From Streptomyces tardus (GTDB lineage Bacteria > Actinomycetota > Actinomycetes > Streptomycetales > Streptomycetaceae): DNA of 64,000 nucleotides. The notes beneath the pieces were generated by a model, which did no database searches, was not told where the DNA came from, and saw only the letters and a list, made by a program, of their open reading frames with translations. This document shows positions 26,820 through 35,229 of the stretch, piece by piece; position 1 is the stretch's first letter; each line of letters opens with the position of its first letter. Both the position numbers and the translations under genes were made by a program. The stretch lies in assembly GCF_018101125.2 (NCBI RefSeq), contig NZ_JAELVF020000001.1, positions 2,184,922-2,248,921 on the forward strand, read 5' to 3'.

Positions 26820-27523
26820 CGATACTTACCTTCCTCGCCTGCGGCGATGCTCGGTACGGGAGTGCCGGCGGTGGCGCTCGGCCGGGCGGCGTTCGCTGCC
26901 GGCGGCAGCCCGGTCGGGTCGTACAGCGCGGGAGCGGGCAGCGCTGCGGTCGGGAGTGCCGCGGTCGGGAGCGCGGAGGGCGGGAGTGCGTTCGCCGCCG
27001 GGTCGTACAGCACGGGGGCGTGCAGTGCGCCCGCGTAACTCAGCAGCGGTTCACCGCCGTTGGCGGTCGCCTCGGTGACCAGCCCGAGCAGCACCTCGTG
27101 GTCGCCCACCGGCACACAGCTGCTCAGCCGGCAGGTCAGCTGGGCCACCGCGCCGTCCAGCAGGGGCGCGCCGCCGGCGGACCGCGAGCCCGGCATCCAG
27201 GAGACCTCGTCGAACTGGGCCGCGCCCTCGGGCCGTGCCCGATTGGCGAACCAGCGGGCGAGCGCGTGCTGTTCCCCGCTCAGCACGTTGGCGACGAACC
27301 GCTCCTCGGTGCGGACCAGGTCGGCCATGGCCGACCCCGGCCGCAGACAGACGCCGATGATCAGCGGCTTGCGGGAGACCGAGGTCAGCGTGGAGACCGT
27401 GGTGCCGTGCAGCCGGTCCCCGCTCCGGACGGTGAGCACGGCGACGCCGGAGGCCAGCGAACGCAGTACCGCGTTCCTCCGGCGGACCGCCTGCGGACGG
27501 GCCGGCGCCGCCTGGGTGCTCAC
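26816..27523 (-). CDS. Flavin reductase, VlmR-like
   Basis: This 235-aa FMN/FAD reductase-domain protein (about residues 12-170) has LASGVAVLTVRSGDRLHGTTVSTLTSVS and LSSCVPVGDHEVLLG, typical of two-component monooxygenase reductases. The start is GTG 27523, overlapping the VlmO-like stop. It should supply reduced flavin to the VlmH-like N-hydroxylase. The C-terminal 60 or so residues are an Ala/Pro-rich tail with ALPTAALPTAALPAPAL repeats that is not part of the domain. Confidence 0.85.
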   Translation of the reverse strand: MSTQAAPARPQAVRRRNAVLRSLASGVAVLTVRSGDRLHGTTVSTLTSVSRKPLIIGVCLRPGSAMADLVRTEERFVANVLSGEQHALARWFANRARPEGAAQFDEVSWMPGSRSAGGAPLLDGAVAQLTCRLSSCVPVGDHEVLLGLVTEATANGGEPLLSYAGALHAPVLYDPAANALPPSALPTAALPTAALPAPALYDPTGLPPAANAARPSATAGTPVPSIAAGEEGKYR

Positions 27524-28134
27524 GACTCCGCGCCCGTCACCGCGGCCGGCACCCGCGGCGCGTCGCTCCCCGGTGCGTTGCCGCGGCCCGGCGCGGCAGC
27601 GGGCTCCGTACCGGACTCCGTGCCCCTGCCCTCGTCCTCCGGTACGGACTCCACGTGCGGCAGCGGGTCCGGGGCGACGCCGGCGCGGCCCGAACGGGCG
27701 GCGACCTCGTCCAGGAGCTGGTTGAAGCGGGGGTCGACGACCGGCTCGAAGTGCAGGCCGAAGGGCTTCAGGAAGTTGCCGAACAGCCCGCGGTCGCCGA
27801 AGAGGTGCCACGGGATGGCCAGCAGTGCCCACTCGGGCCCGACGAACAGGCACCACAACCCGATGACCGCGGCCTGCGTGAGCAGGCTGTGCATCGTGTT
27901 GTAGAGGACGTAGTACGCCTTGTGGATCTGTTTGGTGCGGCTGCGGTGGTAGGCGATCGCGCCCGGTATGTAGCCGATGAGGTCGATGTAGAGGAAGAGC
28001 GCGATCGCCACCGGCCAGCGGATCTCGTCGAAGTGCGCGACGACGAAGCCCGTGGTGACGGCGAAGGCGAGCAGGTACTCGGCACGGTGGAGACGTGCGG
28101 TGACCGGGGTGTCGAAGACGTTGCGCTGGTCCAT
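27520..28134 (-). CDS. VlmO-like integral membrane protein
   Basis: This 204-aa protein has about four hydrophobic segments in its first 130 residues (YLLAFAVTTGFVVAHF, VAIALFLYIDLIGYIPGAI, AAVIGLWCLFV, WALLAIPWHLF). His-rich polar patches between them (AYHRSRTKQIHKAYYVLYN, TMHSLL, PWHLFGDRGLFGN) could bind metal. The soluble tail is acidic. The layout resembles VlmO of the valanimycin cluster, which is reported to take part in N-N bond formation from the O-seryl hydroxylamine. That link is inferred from context (VlmB/VlmR-like genes overlap it), and direct homology needs a search. Confidence 0.65.
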   Translation of the reverse strand: MDQRNVFDTPVTARLHRAEYLLAFAVTTGFVVAHFDEIRWPVAIALFLYIDLIGYIPGAIAYHRSRTKQIHKAYYVLYNTMHSLLTQAAVIGLWCLFVGPEWALLAIPWHLFGDRGLFGNFLKPFGLHFEPVVDPRFNQLLDEVAARSGRAGVAPDPLPHVESVPEDEGRGTESGTEPAAAPGRGNAPGSDAPRVPAAVTGAES

Positions 28135-28137
28135 GCC

Positions 28138-28644
28138 TCAGCCCTCGCCGGATGTCGCGCTCGGGGCCGCGGTCGCCGGCAGCTCGATCTCGCCGAGGAG
28201 TTCGACCTTCTCGAAGAGCCCGGTCACGGCCCAGGCGATGGTCTCCCTGATGACGCGCTGGGCGATCGGGTCGAGGATGGACTCCAGGCTCGGAATGCCG
28301 AAGTCGAACTCGCAGGAGAAGCGGACGCTCACGTCGTCCCCCTGCTGCTCGACCTGCCAGGTCCCGGAGAACTCGTCGAAGTCGCCGTCGGACTGGGAGA
28401 ACCCGATCCGCAGCTTCTCCCGGTCGAAGGTCTCGTCCTCCGTCCAGCGCAGCAGCCCGCTGCGGAAGTGCAGCGCCCAGCTGGAGCTCCCCCTGGGGTC
28501 GGGCAGCGTGCTGTGAACGGTCGTCTCCCGCACGTGCGGGGCGAGTTCGGGATAGCGGTCCCACCGCAGGATGTTGTCGAAGACGTGCTCGGCGTTCTCG
28601 CCGTGCACCAGGGCTTCGAGTTCCACATGACGCACCGTGCTCAC
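28138..28644 (-). CDS. SRPBCC/START-like polyketide-cyclase-family protein
   Basis: This 168-aa protein has a helix-grip fold pattern (HVELEALVHGENAEHVFDNI, later GTWQVEQQGDDVSVRFSCEF and a long C-terminal helix), as in Coq10/polyketide-cyclase-type lipid-binding proteins. It starts at GTG 28644 and overlaps the aminotransferase stop by 4 bp. It may bind the alkyl-amine or azoxy intermediate and hand it to the membrane enzyme next door. No catalytic residues can be assigned. Confidence 0.75.
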   Translation of the reverse strand: MSTVRHVELEALVHGENAEHVFDNILRWDRYPELAPHVRETTVHSTLPDPRGSSSWALHFRSGLLRWTEDETFDREKLRIGFSQSDGDFDEFSGTWQVEQQGDDVSVRFSCEFDFGIPSLESILDPIAQRVIRETIAWAVTGLFEKVELLGEIELPATAAPSATSGEG

Positions 28645-29957
28645 CTCACGTTATTCGGCATGGTGGCCTTGCCGGCGACCAGGTCGCGGCAGGCCTTCTC
28701 GAAGGAGCCGAGCAGGTGCTCCACCTCGCTGTCGGTCAGCGTCGCGGGCGGCGTGAACCGCACGACCGTGCTGCCGTTCATCGAGTGGTTGGCAACGACT
28801 CCGTTGTTGAACAGCTCGATGAGCAGTTCACCGGCCAGGCCGCCCTCGATCAGCTCGATGCCGATCAGCAGGCCCTGGCCGCGCACCTCCACCACCAGGT
28901 CGGGGATGGTGCGTTCGGCGATCTCCCTGATGCGCGGCAGCAGCGTCGCGCCCAGATCCATCGCCCGGGTGACCAGGCGGTCCTCCTTGATCGCCCGGAT
29001 CGCGCCCTGGACAGCGGCCATCAGCAGCGGCTGCCCGGAGAAGGTCGCGGTGTGTACGTAGGGGTCCTTGTCGAACGGGCGGAACGCCTGCCGGGTCGCG
29101 ATGGCGGCGGACACCGGGGCGACGCCGCCGCCCAGCGCCTTGCCGGCGAGCAGCACGTCCGGCACGACGCCCTCGAAGTCGGCGCCCCACCACTCGCCGA
29201 GGCGGCCCATCCCGGACTGGACCTCGTCCAGGATCAGGAACCCCTCGTACTCCTTGACGAGTTCGGCGACCCTGGTGAGGTAGCCGCGAGGCGGGAGGAT
29301 CACGCCGCCCTCGCCCTGGACCGGCTCCAGGATCACGCAGCACTCGCCCGGGTGGGCGGCCAGCTCGCGCTCCAGCGCCTCCGCGTCGCCGAACGGCAGG
29401 TGGACGGCGTCGGGCAGCAGCGGCCGGAAGGGCTTCTGGTAGACCTCCTTGGCGGTCGCCGTCAGGGCGCCCATCGTCTTGCCGTGGTAGCCCTTCTCCA
29501 TCGAGACGATGCGTCGGCGGCCGTTCGCACGGGCCAGCTTCAGCCCGGTCTCCACCGCCTCCGCCCCCGACAGGCCGAAGTGCACGCGGTCCAGCTGCTC
29601 GGGCAGCGTGGAGACCAGCGCCTCTGCGGCGCGGGCGACCGTGGGCTCCAGCAGGATCCGGGTGGCGGTGGGATGGGTCGTCAGCTGGCGCTGCACCTCC
29701 TCCACCACCAGTGGGTGCCGGGCGCCCATCAGGAAGACGCCGTAGCCGCCCGCGTTCAGGAAGCGCTCGCCGTCGCTCGTGTGCAGCCAGGCGCCCTCGG
29801 AGGCAATCTCCATGTGGCTGCCGAAGAGTTCGGCCAGGGTCGCCCGGCCCTTGCTGAGGTGTGCCCGGTAGAGGCCGAGGATCTCCGCCTCGGTGTCCGC
29901 GCTGTGCGGCGGGTCACCGAGGCGCGGCAGCTCCGGTGCTTCGGGAAACGTGGTCAC
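28641..29957 (-). CDS. Class III (omega-type) PLP-dependent aminotransferase
   Basis: This 438-aa aminotransferase has GAEAVETGLKLARANGRRRI, the YHGKTMGAL motif, ILDEVQSGMGRLGEWW (the PLP Asp) and AGKALGGGVAP with the Schiff-base Lys. The start is GTG 29957 behind AAGGAG. It likely converts the fatty aldehyde produced by the aldehyde dehydrogenase-family enzyme into a primary amine, taking the place that valine decarboxylase (VlmD) has in valanimycin. The 163-bp upstream spacer has no SARP repeats, so it is probably read through from the upstream genes. Confidence 0.88.
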   Translation of the reverse strand: MTTFPEAPELPRLGDPPHSADTEAEILGLYRAHLSKGRATLAELFGSHMEIASEGAWLHTSDGERFLNAGGYGVFLMGARHPLVVEEVQRQLTTHPTATRILLEPTVARAAEALVSTLPEQLDRVHFGLSGAEAVETGLKLARANGRRRIVSMEKGYHGKTMGALTATAKEVYQKPFRPLLPDAVHLPFGDAEALERELAAHPGECCVILEPVQGEGGVILPPRGYLTRVAELVKEYEGFLILDEVQSGMGRLGEWWGADFEGVVPDVLLAGKALGGGVAPVSAAIATRQAFRPFDKDPYVHTATFSGQPLLMAAVQGAIRAIKEDRLVTRAMDLGATLLPRIREIAERTIPDLVVEVRGQGLLIGIELIEGGLAGELLIELFNNGVVANHSMNGSTVVRFTPPATLTDSEVEHLLGSFEKACRDLVAGKATMPNNVR

Positions 29958-30120
29958 GGGAATCTGGCTCCTTCTCAGGGTCGGAGGTCGGAGTGCGCCG
30001 GTTCTCCGGGTCGGAGTGCGGCGGGTGCTCGGCGGGGCGCGGGACGGGTGCGCGCTGGGGTGCGGGACGGGTGCGCGCGGTGGGCCGCGCGGCTCTCGCG
30101 CCGCGCGGGTCCAGTCCGGG

Positions 30121-31269
30121 TCAGGACAGTTCGAGCGATCCGCCGGCGAACCAGCCGAGCAGCGGTTCCGCGGCGGCGACCCTGGACGGCGGGTGGAACG
30201 CCAACGGCCTGACGGCGCGGGCGAGTCGGGAGTGGTCGGAGGACTGGATGAAGTCCATGCCGCCCAGCAGCTCCAGCGCCTGGTCGGCGACCGCGGCCAT
30301 CGACTCCTGCGCGGCGTACCGGGCGACCAGTACCGCGGCCACGGCCTCCTCGCCTGCCAGCCCGTCCCGCACCGCCCGCGCGGCGCCCTCCAGCAGGGCG
30401 AACGCGGCCTCGGACCGTACGGCGAGCTGGGCGCGTTCGGTGCTGGGGCCCCTGCCTCGCCGCAGCACCTCCTCCACCAGTGCGGCGGCGGCGCCGGCGT
30501 AGCAGGAGGAGATGATCAGCTCGAACCAGACGAAGCCGGCGGTCTGGAGATCGTCGAGCCGGGTCGGATCGTCCTCGGTGGTCGTCACGAGCAGGTCCTC
30601 GGGGACGAACACGTCGTCCAGCCGCACCTCGTCGCTCTCCGCGGCGGCAAGCACCTCGTTCCCCCAGAAGGGGTGGACGGAGACGCCCGGCGAGTCCGCG
30701 GGGACGAGCGCGAGTGCCAGCCCCGGCGTGCCGTTCGGGCCGGGCAGGGCCGTGGAAGCGGTCAGCAGATCCATCGAACGGGCCAGGCTGCACGGCTTCT
30801 TGGCGCCGCTCAGCAGGTAACCGCCCTCCGTCGGACGGGCGTTGACCGTGGGCGCGAGGATGTTCTGCGCGGTCCGCCCCTCGGACCAGCCGGAGGCCAT
30901 CAGCCGCCGGCCCGGTACGACGTCGGCCAGCACCGCGTTCTGCGCGTCGGTGAGCCGCCCCGCCGTCTCCGCCAGCGAGAACAGCATCGCGGCGGTGAAG
31001 TGGTGCATGGCGGTGCCGGCCGCGAGGGAGGGGGAGTAGGAGCCGAGCGCCCGCATGACCTGGACGGTCTCGACCGGGTCGGCCGCGTGCCCGCCGTACT
31101 CGGTCGGTACGAGCAGCCCCACCCCGTCGTGCCGGCGGAACAGGTCGATCACGGCGCTTCCGCCGTCGCCGGGGCTCTCCCGTTCGGCGAACGGGATGGC
31201 GTCAAGTGCCTTGCACAGACCGGGATGCAGCCGGTCGCAGGTGTCGCGGGCATTGTCGAGAGTGCGCAT
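30121..31269 (-). CDS. Acyl-CoA-dehydrogenase-fold amine N-hydroxylase, VlmH-like
   Basis: This 382-aa flavoprotein of the acyl-CoA dehydrogenase superfamily starts at ATG 31269 behind GGAGGT. It shows PTEYGGHAADPVETVQVMRAL, the GWSEGRTAQNILAPTV flavin loop region and the C-terminal ALELLGGMDFIQSSDHSRL. The best-known relative in an azoxy pathway is isobutylamine N-hydroxylase (VlmH), a reduced-flavin-dependent monooxygenase of the same fold and size, and a matching flavin reductase gene lies in this operon. It should hydroxylate the long-chain primary amine. A true acyl-CoA dehydrogenase cannot be fully excluded by eye. Confidence 0.78.
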   Translation of the reverse strand: MRTLDNARDTCDRLHPGLCKALDAIPFAERESPGDGGSAVIDLFRRHDGVGLLVPTEYGGHAADPVETVQVMRALGSYSPSLAAGTAMHHFTAAMLFSLAETAGRLTDAQNAVLADVVPGRRLMASGWSEGRTAQNILAPTVNARPTEGGYLLSGAKKPCSLARSMDLLTASTALPGPNGTPGLALALVPADSPGVSVHPFWGNEVLAAAESDEVRLDDVFVPEDLLVTTTEDDPTRLDDLQTAGFVWFELIISSCYAGAAAALVEEVLRRGRGPSTERAQLAVRSEAAFALLEGAARAVRDGLAGEEAVAAVLVARYAAQESMAAVADQALELLGGMDFIQSSDHSRLARAVRPLAFHPPSRVAAAEPLLGWFAGGSLELS

Positions 31270-31430
31270 GTGCGGGCACCTCCGGGGTGCGATGACTGGG
31301 TACGACGGTGTCGGGGCGGCGCCGACTTCACGGGCCGGTCGTCGTGCCGGCGGGTGTCGGCGCGACGTGCCGGTCGGCGGGTGCGGGTGGCCCGGGTGCG
31401 TGCGGGGGTGCGGGCACGGGCCGGGTGCGG

Positions 31431-33101
31431 TCAGTCGCCGAAGACCGCGCGGTAGGGGCTGATGCCCTCGCTGATGCTCACGCCCTGGAGGTGCGAGGTC
31501 TTGAACATCGGGTAGTTGGCCTCGCCGAACACCCCGCCGGTCATCCCGGTGCCGCCGTGGCTCGGCAGATAGGGCAGGAAGCCGATGTGCGAGTCGTTGA
31601 CCTTCAGCAGGCCGCCGTTGGTGGTGCGGCTGACGAAGGTGTTGATGACCCGCGGCGATTTGGACCACAGCGAGTTGCGCAGGCCGTAGGCGTTGGCGTT
31701 GACGAACCGGACGAACGTCTCGCGCAGCTCCTCGGCGGGCGCCGGTTCGACCGCGACGATGGGCAGCAGCGGGAAGAAGGTCTCCTGCATGACCGCCTCG
31801 ATGCGCCGACCGCGCTCCAGCCCGTCCACCCGCAGCACGGTCGGCTCCAGGAACACGCCGGTGTCCGAGCGGGTCCCGTCCACCTCCATGCGGTGGCCGC
31901 CGCACACGAGCTCGGCGCCCTCCTCCAGTGCCTGGGACAGCAGTCCGAAGAACTTCTCGCTGCGCCGCACCGGGGACAGCAGTACGTCGGGGTCCTCGGG
32001 GAAGCCGGGCCGGATGCCGCGGATCTTCTCCTTCACGTGCCCGATCAGCTCCTCGACGATCTCCGGGTGGGCGAGCACGGTGTTGGGCACCATGCAGATC
32101 TGCCCCGAGCCGTAGAACGACTCGGTGATCGCCTCTGCGGCGAGCGAGAGGTCGGCGTCCTTCCAGACGACGATCGTGTCGTTGCCCGCCAGTTCGAGGA
32201 TCGGCTTCTTGCCGGCCGCGATGCACTGCTCCTGGAAGCGCAGTCCCTGGTCGCTGCCGCCGATGTAGAAGATGTCGTCGACCAGCGGGCTGCTCACCCA
32301 CTTGTCCATCGTGCTGCGGGCGTTGCCGCAGACCACGTTGAGGGTGCCGGGCGGAGCGCCGACCTTCTCCAGCAGCGGGGCGACGATGTCGCGCAGCACG
32401 AACATGGTGCTGAGCGGGATGCTGCGCGGTGCCCGTACGACCACCGCGTTGCCGGCCATCAGCGCCAGGACGGCGAGCGCGGCGCTGGGGGCGGGCGCGT
32501 TCTGCGGCGGGTTGAAGCAGACGACCCCGTCGGGCTGCCGGTGCGAGATGAGCGTGCGGCCGGCGTAGGAGCACTCGGAGTACATTCGCTTGCGGTACCA
32601 GTGGCAGTTCTCCCTGCTGTAGACCTCCAACAGGCAACTCAGCTCCCAGCGGGCGAGCTTGAGCGGGTGCGCCTCGGCGACGAGCATGTCCAGGAACTCC
32701 TGGCGGTGCTCCAGCAGCGCCTCGCGGAACAGCTCTCCCAGACGCATGCGCTCGTCCAGCGGGACCGCGGCCCACACCGGCGCCGCCTCGGCCGCCGCGT
32801 GCAGCGCCCGGTCGTTCTCCTCGTCGGTCGCGACGGCCACCCGCCCGACGACGTACGGGTGCTCCGCCGCCTCGGACTGCGGGTTCTGCTCCAGCTCCCG
32901 CTTGAGCGAGACGCCGGTGAAAACGTCCTCCAGGAGCGAGCGGGAGCTGATCGTGTACACCCAGGCGCTGTTGGGCAGATCCTCGCCGCCCACATAGGAC
33001 TGGTAGCTGAGCAGCGGCCTCCCGCGTTCCTGCGAGGTCGGCTCCGGCGCGGTCACACCGCTTTCCGCAGCTGCGAGCGTGGTATTCCCTTTCGGAAACA
33101 T
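31431..33101 (-). CDS. Aldehyde dehydrogenase-superfamily protein, possible acyl-thioester reductase
   Basis: This 556-aa enzyme starts at ATG 33101 (MFPKGNTTLAAAE) behind GAGGAGG. ALDH marks are FNPPQNAPAP, YIGGSDQGLRF, ELAGNDTIVVW, and YGSGQICMVPN with the catalytic Cys. The N-terminal extension is longer than in usual ALDHs. In a pathway that needs a long-chain amine it may run in the reductive direction, releasing the chain from thioester as aldehyde for the aminotransferase. A normal oxidative role is possible. It heads the long minus-strand gene set and has a SARP operator in front. Confidence 0.8.
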   Translation of the reverse strand: MFPKGNTTLAAAESGVTAPEPTSQERGRPLLSYQSYVGGEDLPNSAWVYTISSRSLLEDVFTGVSLKRELEQNPQSEAAEHPYVVGRVAVATDEENDRALHAAAEAAPVWAAVPLDERMRLGELFREALLEHRQEFLDMLVAEAHPLKLARWELSCLLEVYSRENCHWYRKRMYSECSYAGRTLISHRQPDGVVCFNPPQNAPAPSAALAVLALMAGNAVVVRAPRSIPLSTMFVLRDIVAPLLEKVGAPPGTLNVVCGNARSTMDKWVSSPLVDDIFYIGGSDQGLRFQEQCIAAGKKPILELAGNDTIVVWKDADLSLAAEAITESFYGSGQICMVPNTVLAHPEIVEELIGHVKEKIRGIRPGFPEDPDVLLSPVRRSEKFFGLLSQALEEGAELVCGGHRMEVDGTRSDTGVFLEPTVLRVDGLERGRRIEAVMQETFFPLLPIVAVEPAPAEELRETFVRFVNANAYGLRNSLWSKSPRVINTFVSRTTNGGLLKVNDSHIGFLPYLPSHGGTGMTGGVFGEANYPMFKTSHLQGVSISEGISPYRAVFGD

Positions 33102-33149
33102 TGCGACTGCCTCCTCATTGCCTGGCAAGCGTCGGCCAGCACGCGTCAG

Positions 33150-33192
33150 ACCGTGTCAAAAGAATCTGACGATTGACTGACGCGGTTCTGAC
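33150..33192 (-). promoter_or_regulatory. SARP-type operator for the aldehyde dehydrogenase-led gene set
   Basis: On the minus strand three perfect GTCAG repeats (33192, 33181 and 33170, 11-bp period) are followed after the last heptamer and 8 bp by CACGGT (33155-33150). The start codon lies about 50 bp further on. The 33102-33431 spacer holds this box and the inverted repeat below, and no gene. Confidence 0.75.
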
Positions 33193-33285
33193 TCGAATGG
33201 ATGGGTAATCGGTCGGGAGAATCGCCGGAGCGAACCGGTGTGAAGGTGCGTGAATTCCCGGTGCCGCTGCGTACGGGAAACAGAA

Positions 33286-33357
33286 GGGCCCGGGGCACGC
33301 TCGTTCCGACCTTTGAGGGGGAGCCGAAGGGAATCGACCGGAGCGTGCCCCGGGCCC
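33286..33357 (-). terminator. 17-bp perfect inverted repeat after the VlmK-like gene
   Basis: Arms 33286-33302 and 33341-33357 (GGGCCCGGGGCACGCTC and its complement) pair perfectly around a 38-nt loop. The repeat lies 75 bp past the VlmK-like stop and before the aldehyde dehydrogenase promoter, so it likely separates the two transcripts. Confidence 0.6.
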
Positions 33358-33431
33358 GGCTCGGACCCGGGGCCCGGCTCGGGGTGGTCGTGGGGCGGTT
33401 GTGGGGCGGTCGCGGGCGGTGCGGGCCGGGC

Positions 33432-34982
33432 TCAGCTGCGCAGTGCCGCCTCGATCCAGCGGCGCAGCTCCTCGGGCCGCATCCGGTGCAGCCTCGACGC
33501 CTCGTTCGCGACCGAGGCGGGGCCGCCGAGCGAGACGAACTTCTCGCGCACCAGCCGTGGATGGTGCGATCTGGTGTCCTGTCCCGCGGCGCCCAGCGGG
33601 ATGAGGCGTTCGCGGGTGAAGCTGCGCCCGTCGGTCAGGCGCACGGTGACACGGGCCCCGGTGGACTTGGTCGAGCTGGCGAAGTCCCGGTTGAACGGCT
33701 CGCGGTGGTCGGCCAGTTCGACCAGCCGATCGCCGCCGAAGTCCCGCAGCCAGCCGCGTCCCGCGGCGCCCGCCTGGCGCACCGCCTCGCCGAACGGCGC
33801 GTCCGAGCGCAGCAGTTCCCTGGTCATCTCGGTGTCGTGGACCAGCCGGACCCGGTCGGCCAGTGCCCACCGCCGGGAGTCGTCGGTCGCGGGAGCGGCG
33901 AGGTCGTCGACCGTGAACGCCCCGTTCAGCAGGGTCGTGGCCACCGGGTAGGGGACGTGCAGGACCAGCGCGCCCTGCGGCGAGCCGGGCCCCGTCACGT
34001 ACCGCTCCGCGTGCTTGCCGGCGAACAGCGTGTACACCGAGGCCTCGACCACGACCTCCCGCACGTCCTCGGGCTCCACCGGGCCGAGCGCCCGGTGTAT
34101 CTCGGCGGCGCAGTCCACCGCGGCGTCGATTCCGGGGCCGCCGGGGTGCATCTTGAACGACAGTGTCTCGGTGTGCCAGCGCCGTCCCAGCCCCGCGGTG
34201 GCGGCGTCGGGCAGGGGCACGGTGGCGAAGCGCGCGAGGAAGCCGTCGGGGTGCTCGATCAGGTCGGAGGCGCCCAGCAGCCCGGCCCGCGCGGCGTCGC
34301 AGGCGTCCATGGCCGTGCGGACCGGGGTGAAGGTGTTCAGCAGCCGGGCGTCGCTGGCCAGGAAGGCGCGCATGAGCGGCCAGTTGGGCATTCCGAGGGC
34401 GAGCCCGAGGGCGTTCTCCCACACGCTCGTGGTCGCGCCCTCGCAGGCCAGCCGGCCGGCCACCGCGCCGGCGAGATGGGTGTGCACCGCGCTCTGCCCG
34501 CGCAGCGGACCGAGCGTCGCGGCGGCGGTGATCCGGGAGGCGCACTCGTTCGCCGCGACGACCGCGGTGAGCAGCGAGAGCCCGTCCAGGCGGTAGGCGT
34601 GCGCGTACGCCAGCGGTACGGCGACCGTGGAGTTGGACAGATGGCCCGCGTACGCCGTGTCGTCCAGGTTGAGCCAGGAGCCCAGGCCGGCCAGGACGCC
34701 GGCGGAGATCCGTGGGTCGTCGCCCAGGGGGTCGCCGAACGCCTGGAGCAGGCGGCGGCCGAGCGGGTGCGCCGATCCGGCGCGGACGGCAGCGATCTGC
34801 GACAGGACCTGGCTGGCCGCCAGCTTCAGCACGCGGCAGGGGATGTTCTCGGGCCGCAGTTCCGAGCCCCAGGCGGCCATGGTGTGCAGTGCGGGCCCGG
34901 CGTCCGGCGGTGCCGCCTCGACGGGTGCCCCCCACTCCGCGCACAGCGCGTGCACCACACCGTTTCCCAGCAGTTTGGCCAC
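33432..34982 (-). CDS. MmgE/PrpD-family dehydratase, VlmK-like
   Basis: This 516-aa protein of the MmgE/PrpD superfamily includes DDTAYAGHLSNSTVAVPLAYAH (about 107-128), LACEGATTSVWENALGLALG and KMHPGGPGIDAAVDCAAEIH. GTG 34982 is preferred as start: the SARP-type promoter upstream predicts transcription from about 35047, which excludes the longer reading starting at 35054. VlmK, the same family, removes phosphate from valanimycin phosphate to give the dehydroalanine-type double bond. A VlmJ-like kinase is present at 38.1 kb, so the pair is complete here. Residue-level catalysis is not assignable by eye. Confidence 0.82.
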   Translation of the reverse strand: MAKLLGNGVVHALCAEWGAPVEAAPPDAGPALHTMAAWGSELRPENIPCRVLKLAASQVLSQIAAVRAGSAHPLGRRLLQAFGDPLGDDPRISAGVLAGLGSWLNLDDTAYAGHLSNSTVAVPLAYAHAYRLDGLSLLTAVVAANECASRITAAATLGPLRGQSAVHTHLAGAVAGRLACEGATTSVWENALGLALGMPNWPLMRAFLASDARLLNTFTPVRTAMDACDAARAGLLGASDLIEHPDGFLARFATVPLPDAATAGLGRRWHTETLSFKMHPGGPGIDAAVDCAAEIHRALGPVEPEDVREVVVEASVYTLFAGKHAERYVTGPGSPQGALVLHVPYPVATTLLNGAFTVDDLAAPATDDSRRWALADRVRLVHDTEMTRELLRSDAPFGEAVRQAGAAGRGWLRDFGGDRLVELADHREPFNRDFASSTKSTGARVTVRLTDGRSFTRERLIPLGAAGQDTRSHHPRLVREKFVSLGGPASVANEASRLHRMRPEELRRWIEAALRS

Positions 34983-35053
34983 GACGTAACGCCCCTCTCG
35001 GGCCTTGGCGGTCAGGCAGGAGCGCGTCGCCCGGTCGCGGCGTGCGCAACGCA

Positions 35054-35096
35054 AGGTTTGGGGCCCTCGCTGACTCGTCGCTTACGCGCCCCTGAC
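35054..35096 (-). promoter_or_regulatory. SARP-type operator for the VlmK-like gene
   Basis: Minus-strand repeats GTCAG (35096), GTAAG (35085) and GTCAG (35074) have 11-bp spacing, and AAACCT (35059-35054) follows after 8 bp. No equally good box facing the divergent VlmA-like gene was found. Confidence 0.65.
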
Positions 35097-35229
35097 AGGG
35101 AATTGATTTCTCGATACTTCGTCATCTGGGCCTTGTCGGGGAAATTCTTCGGTGTTCTACTGCTGGGCACTGAAGGTGAATTCAATGAGGCGTACAGCTC
35201 ATGTGGTGCCGGCCGGGAAGAGGAACGCC

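Noticed and set aside
35100..35229. SARP box facing the VlmA-like gene
   Set aside because: GTCAT occurs once, and neighbouring positions at 11-bp spacing do not match, so the gene may use another promoter.
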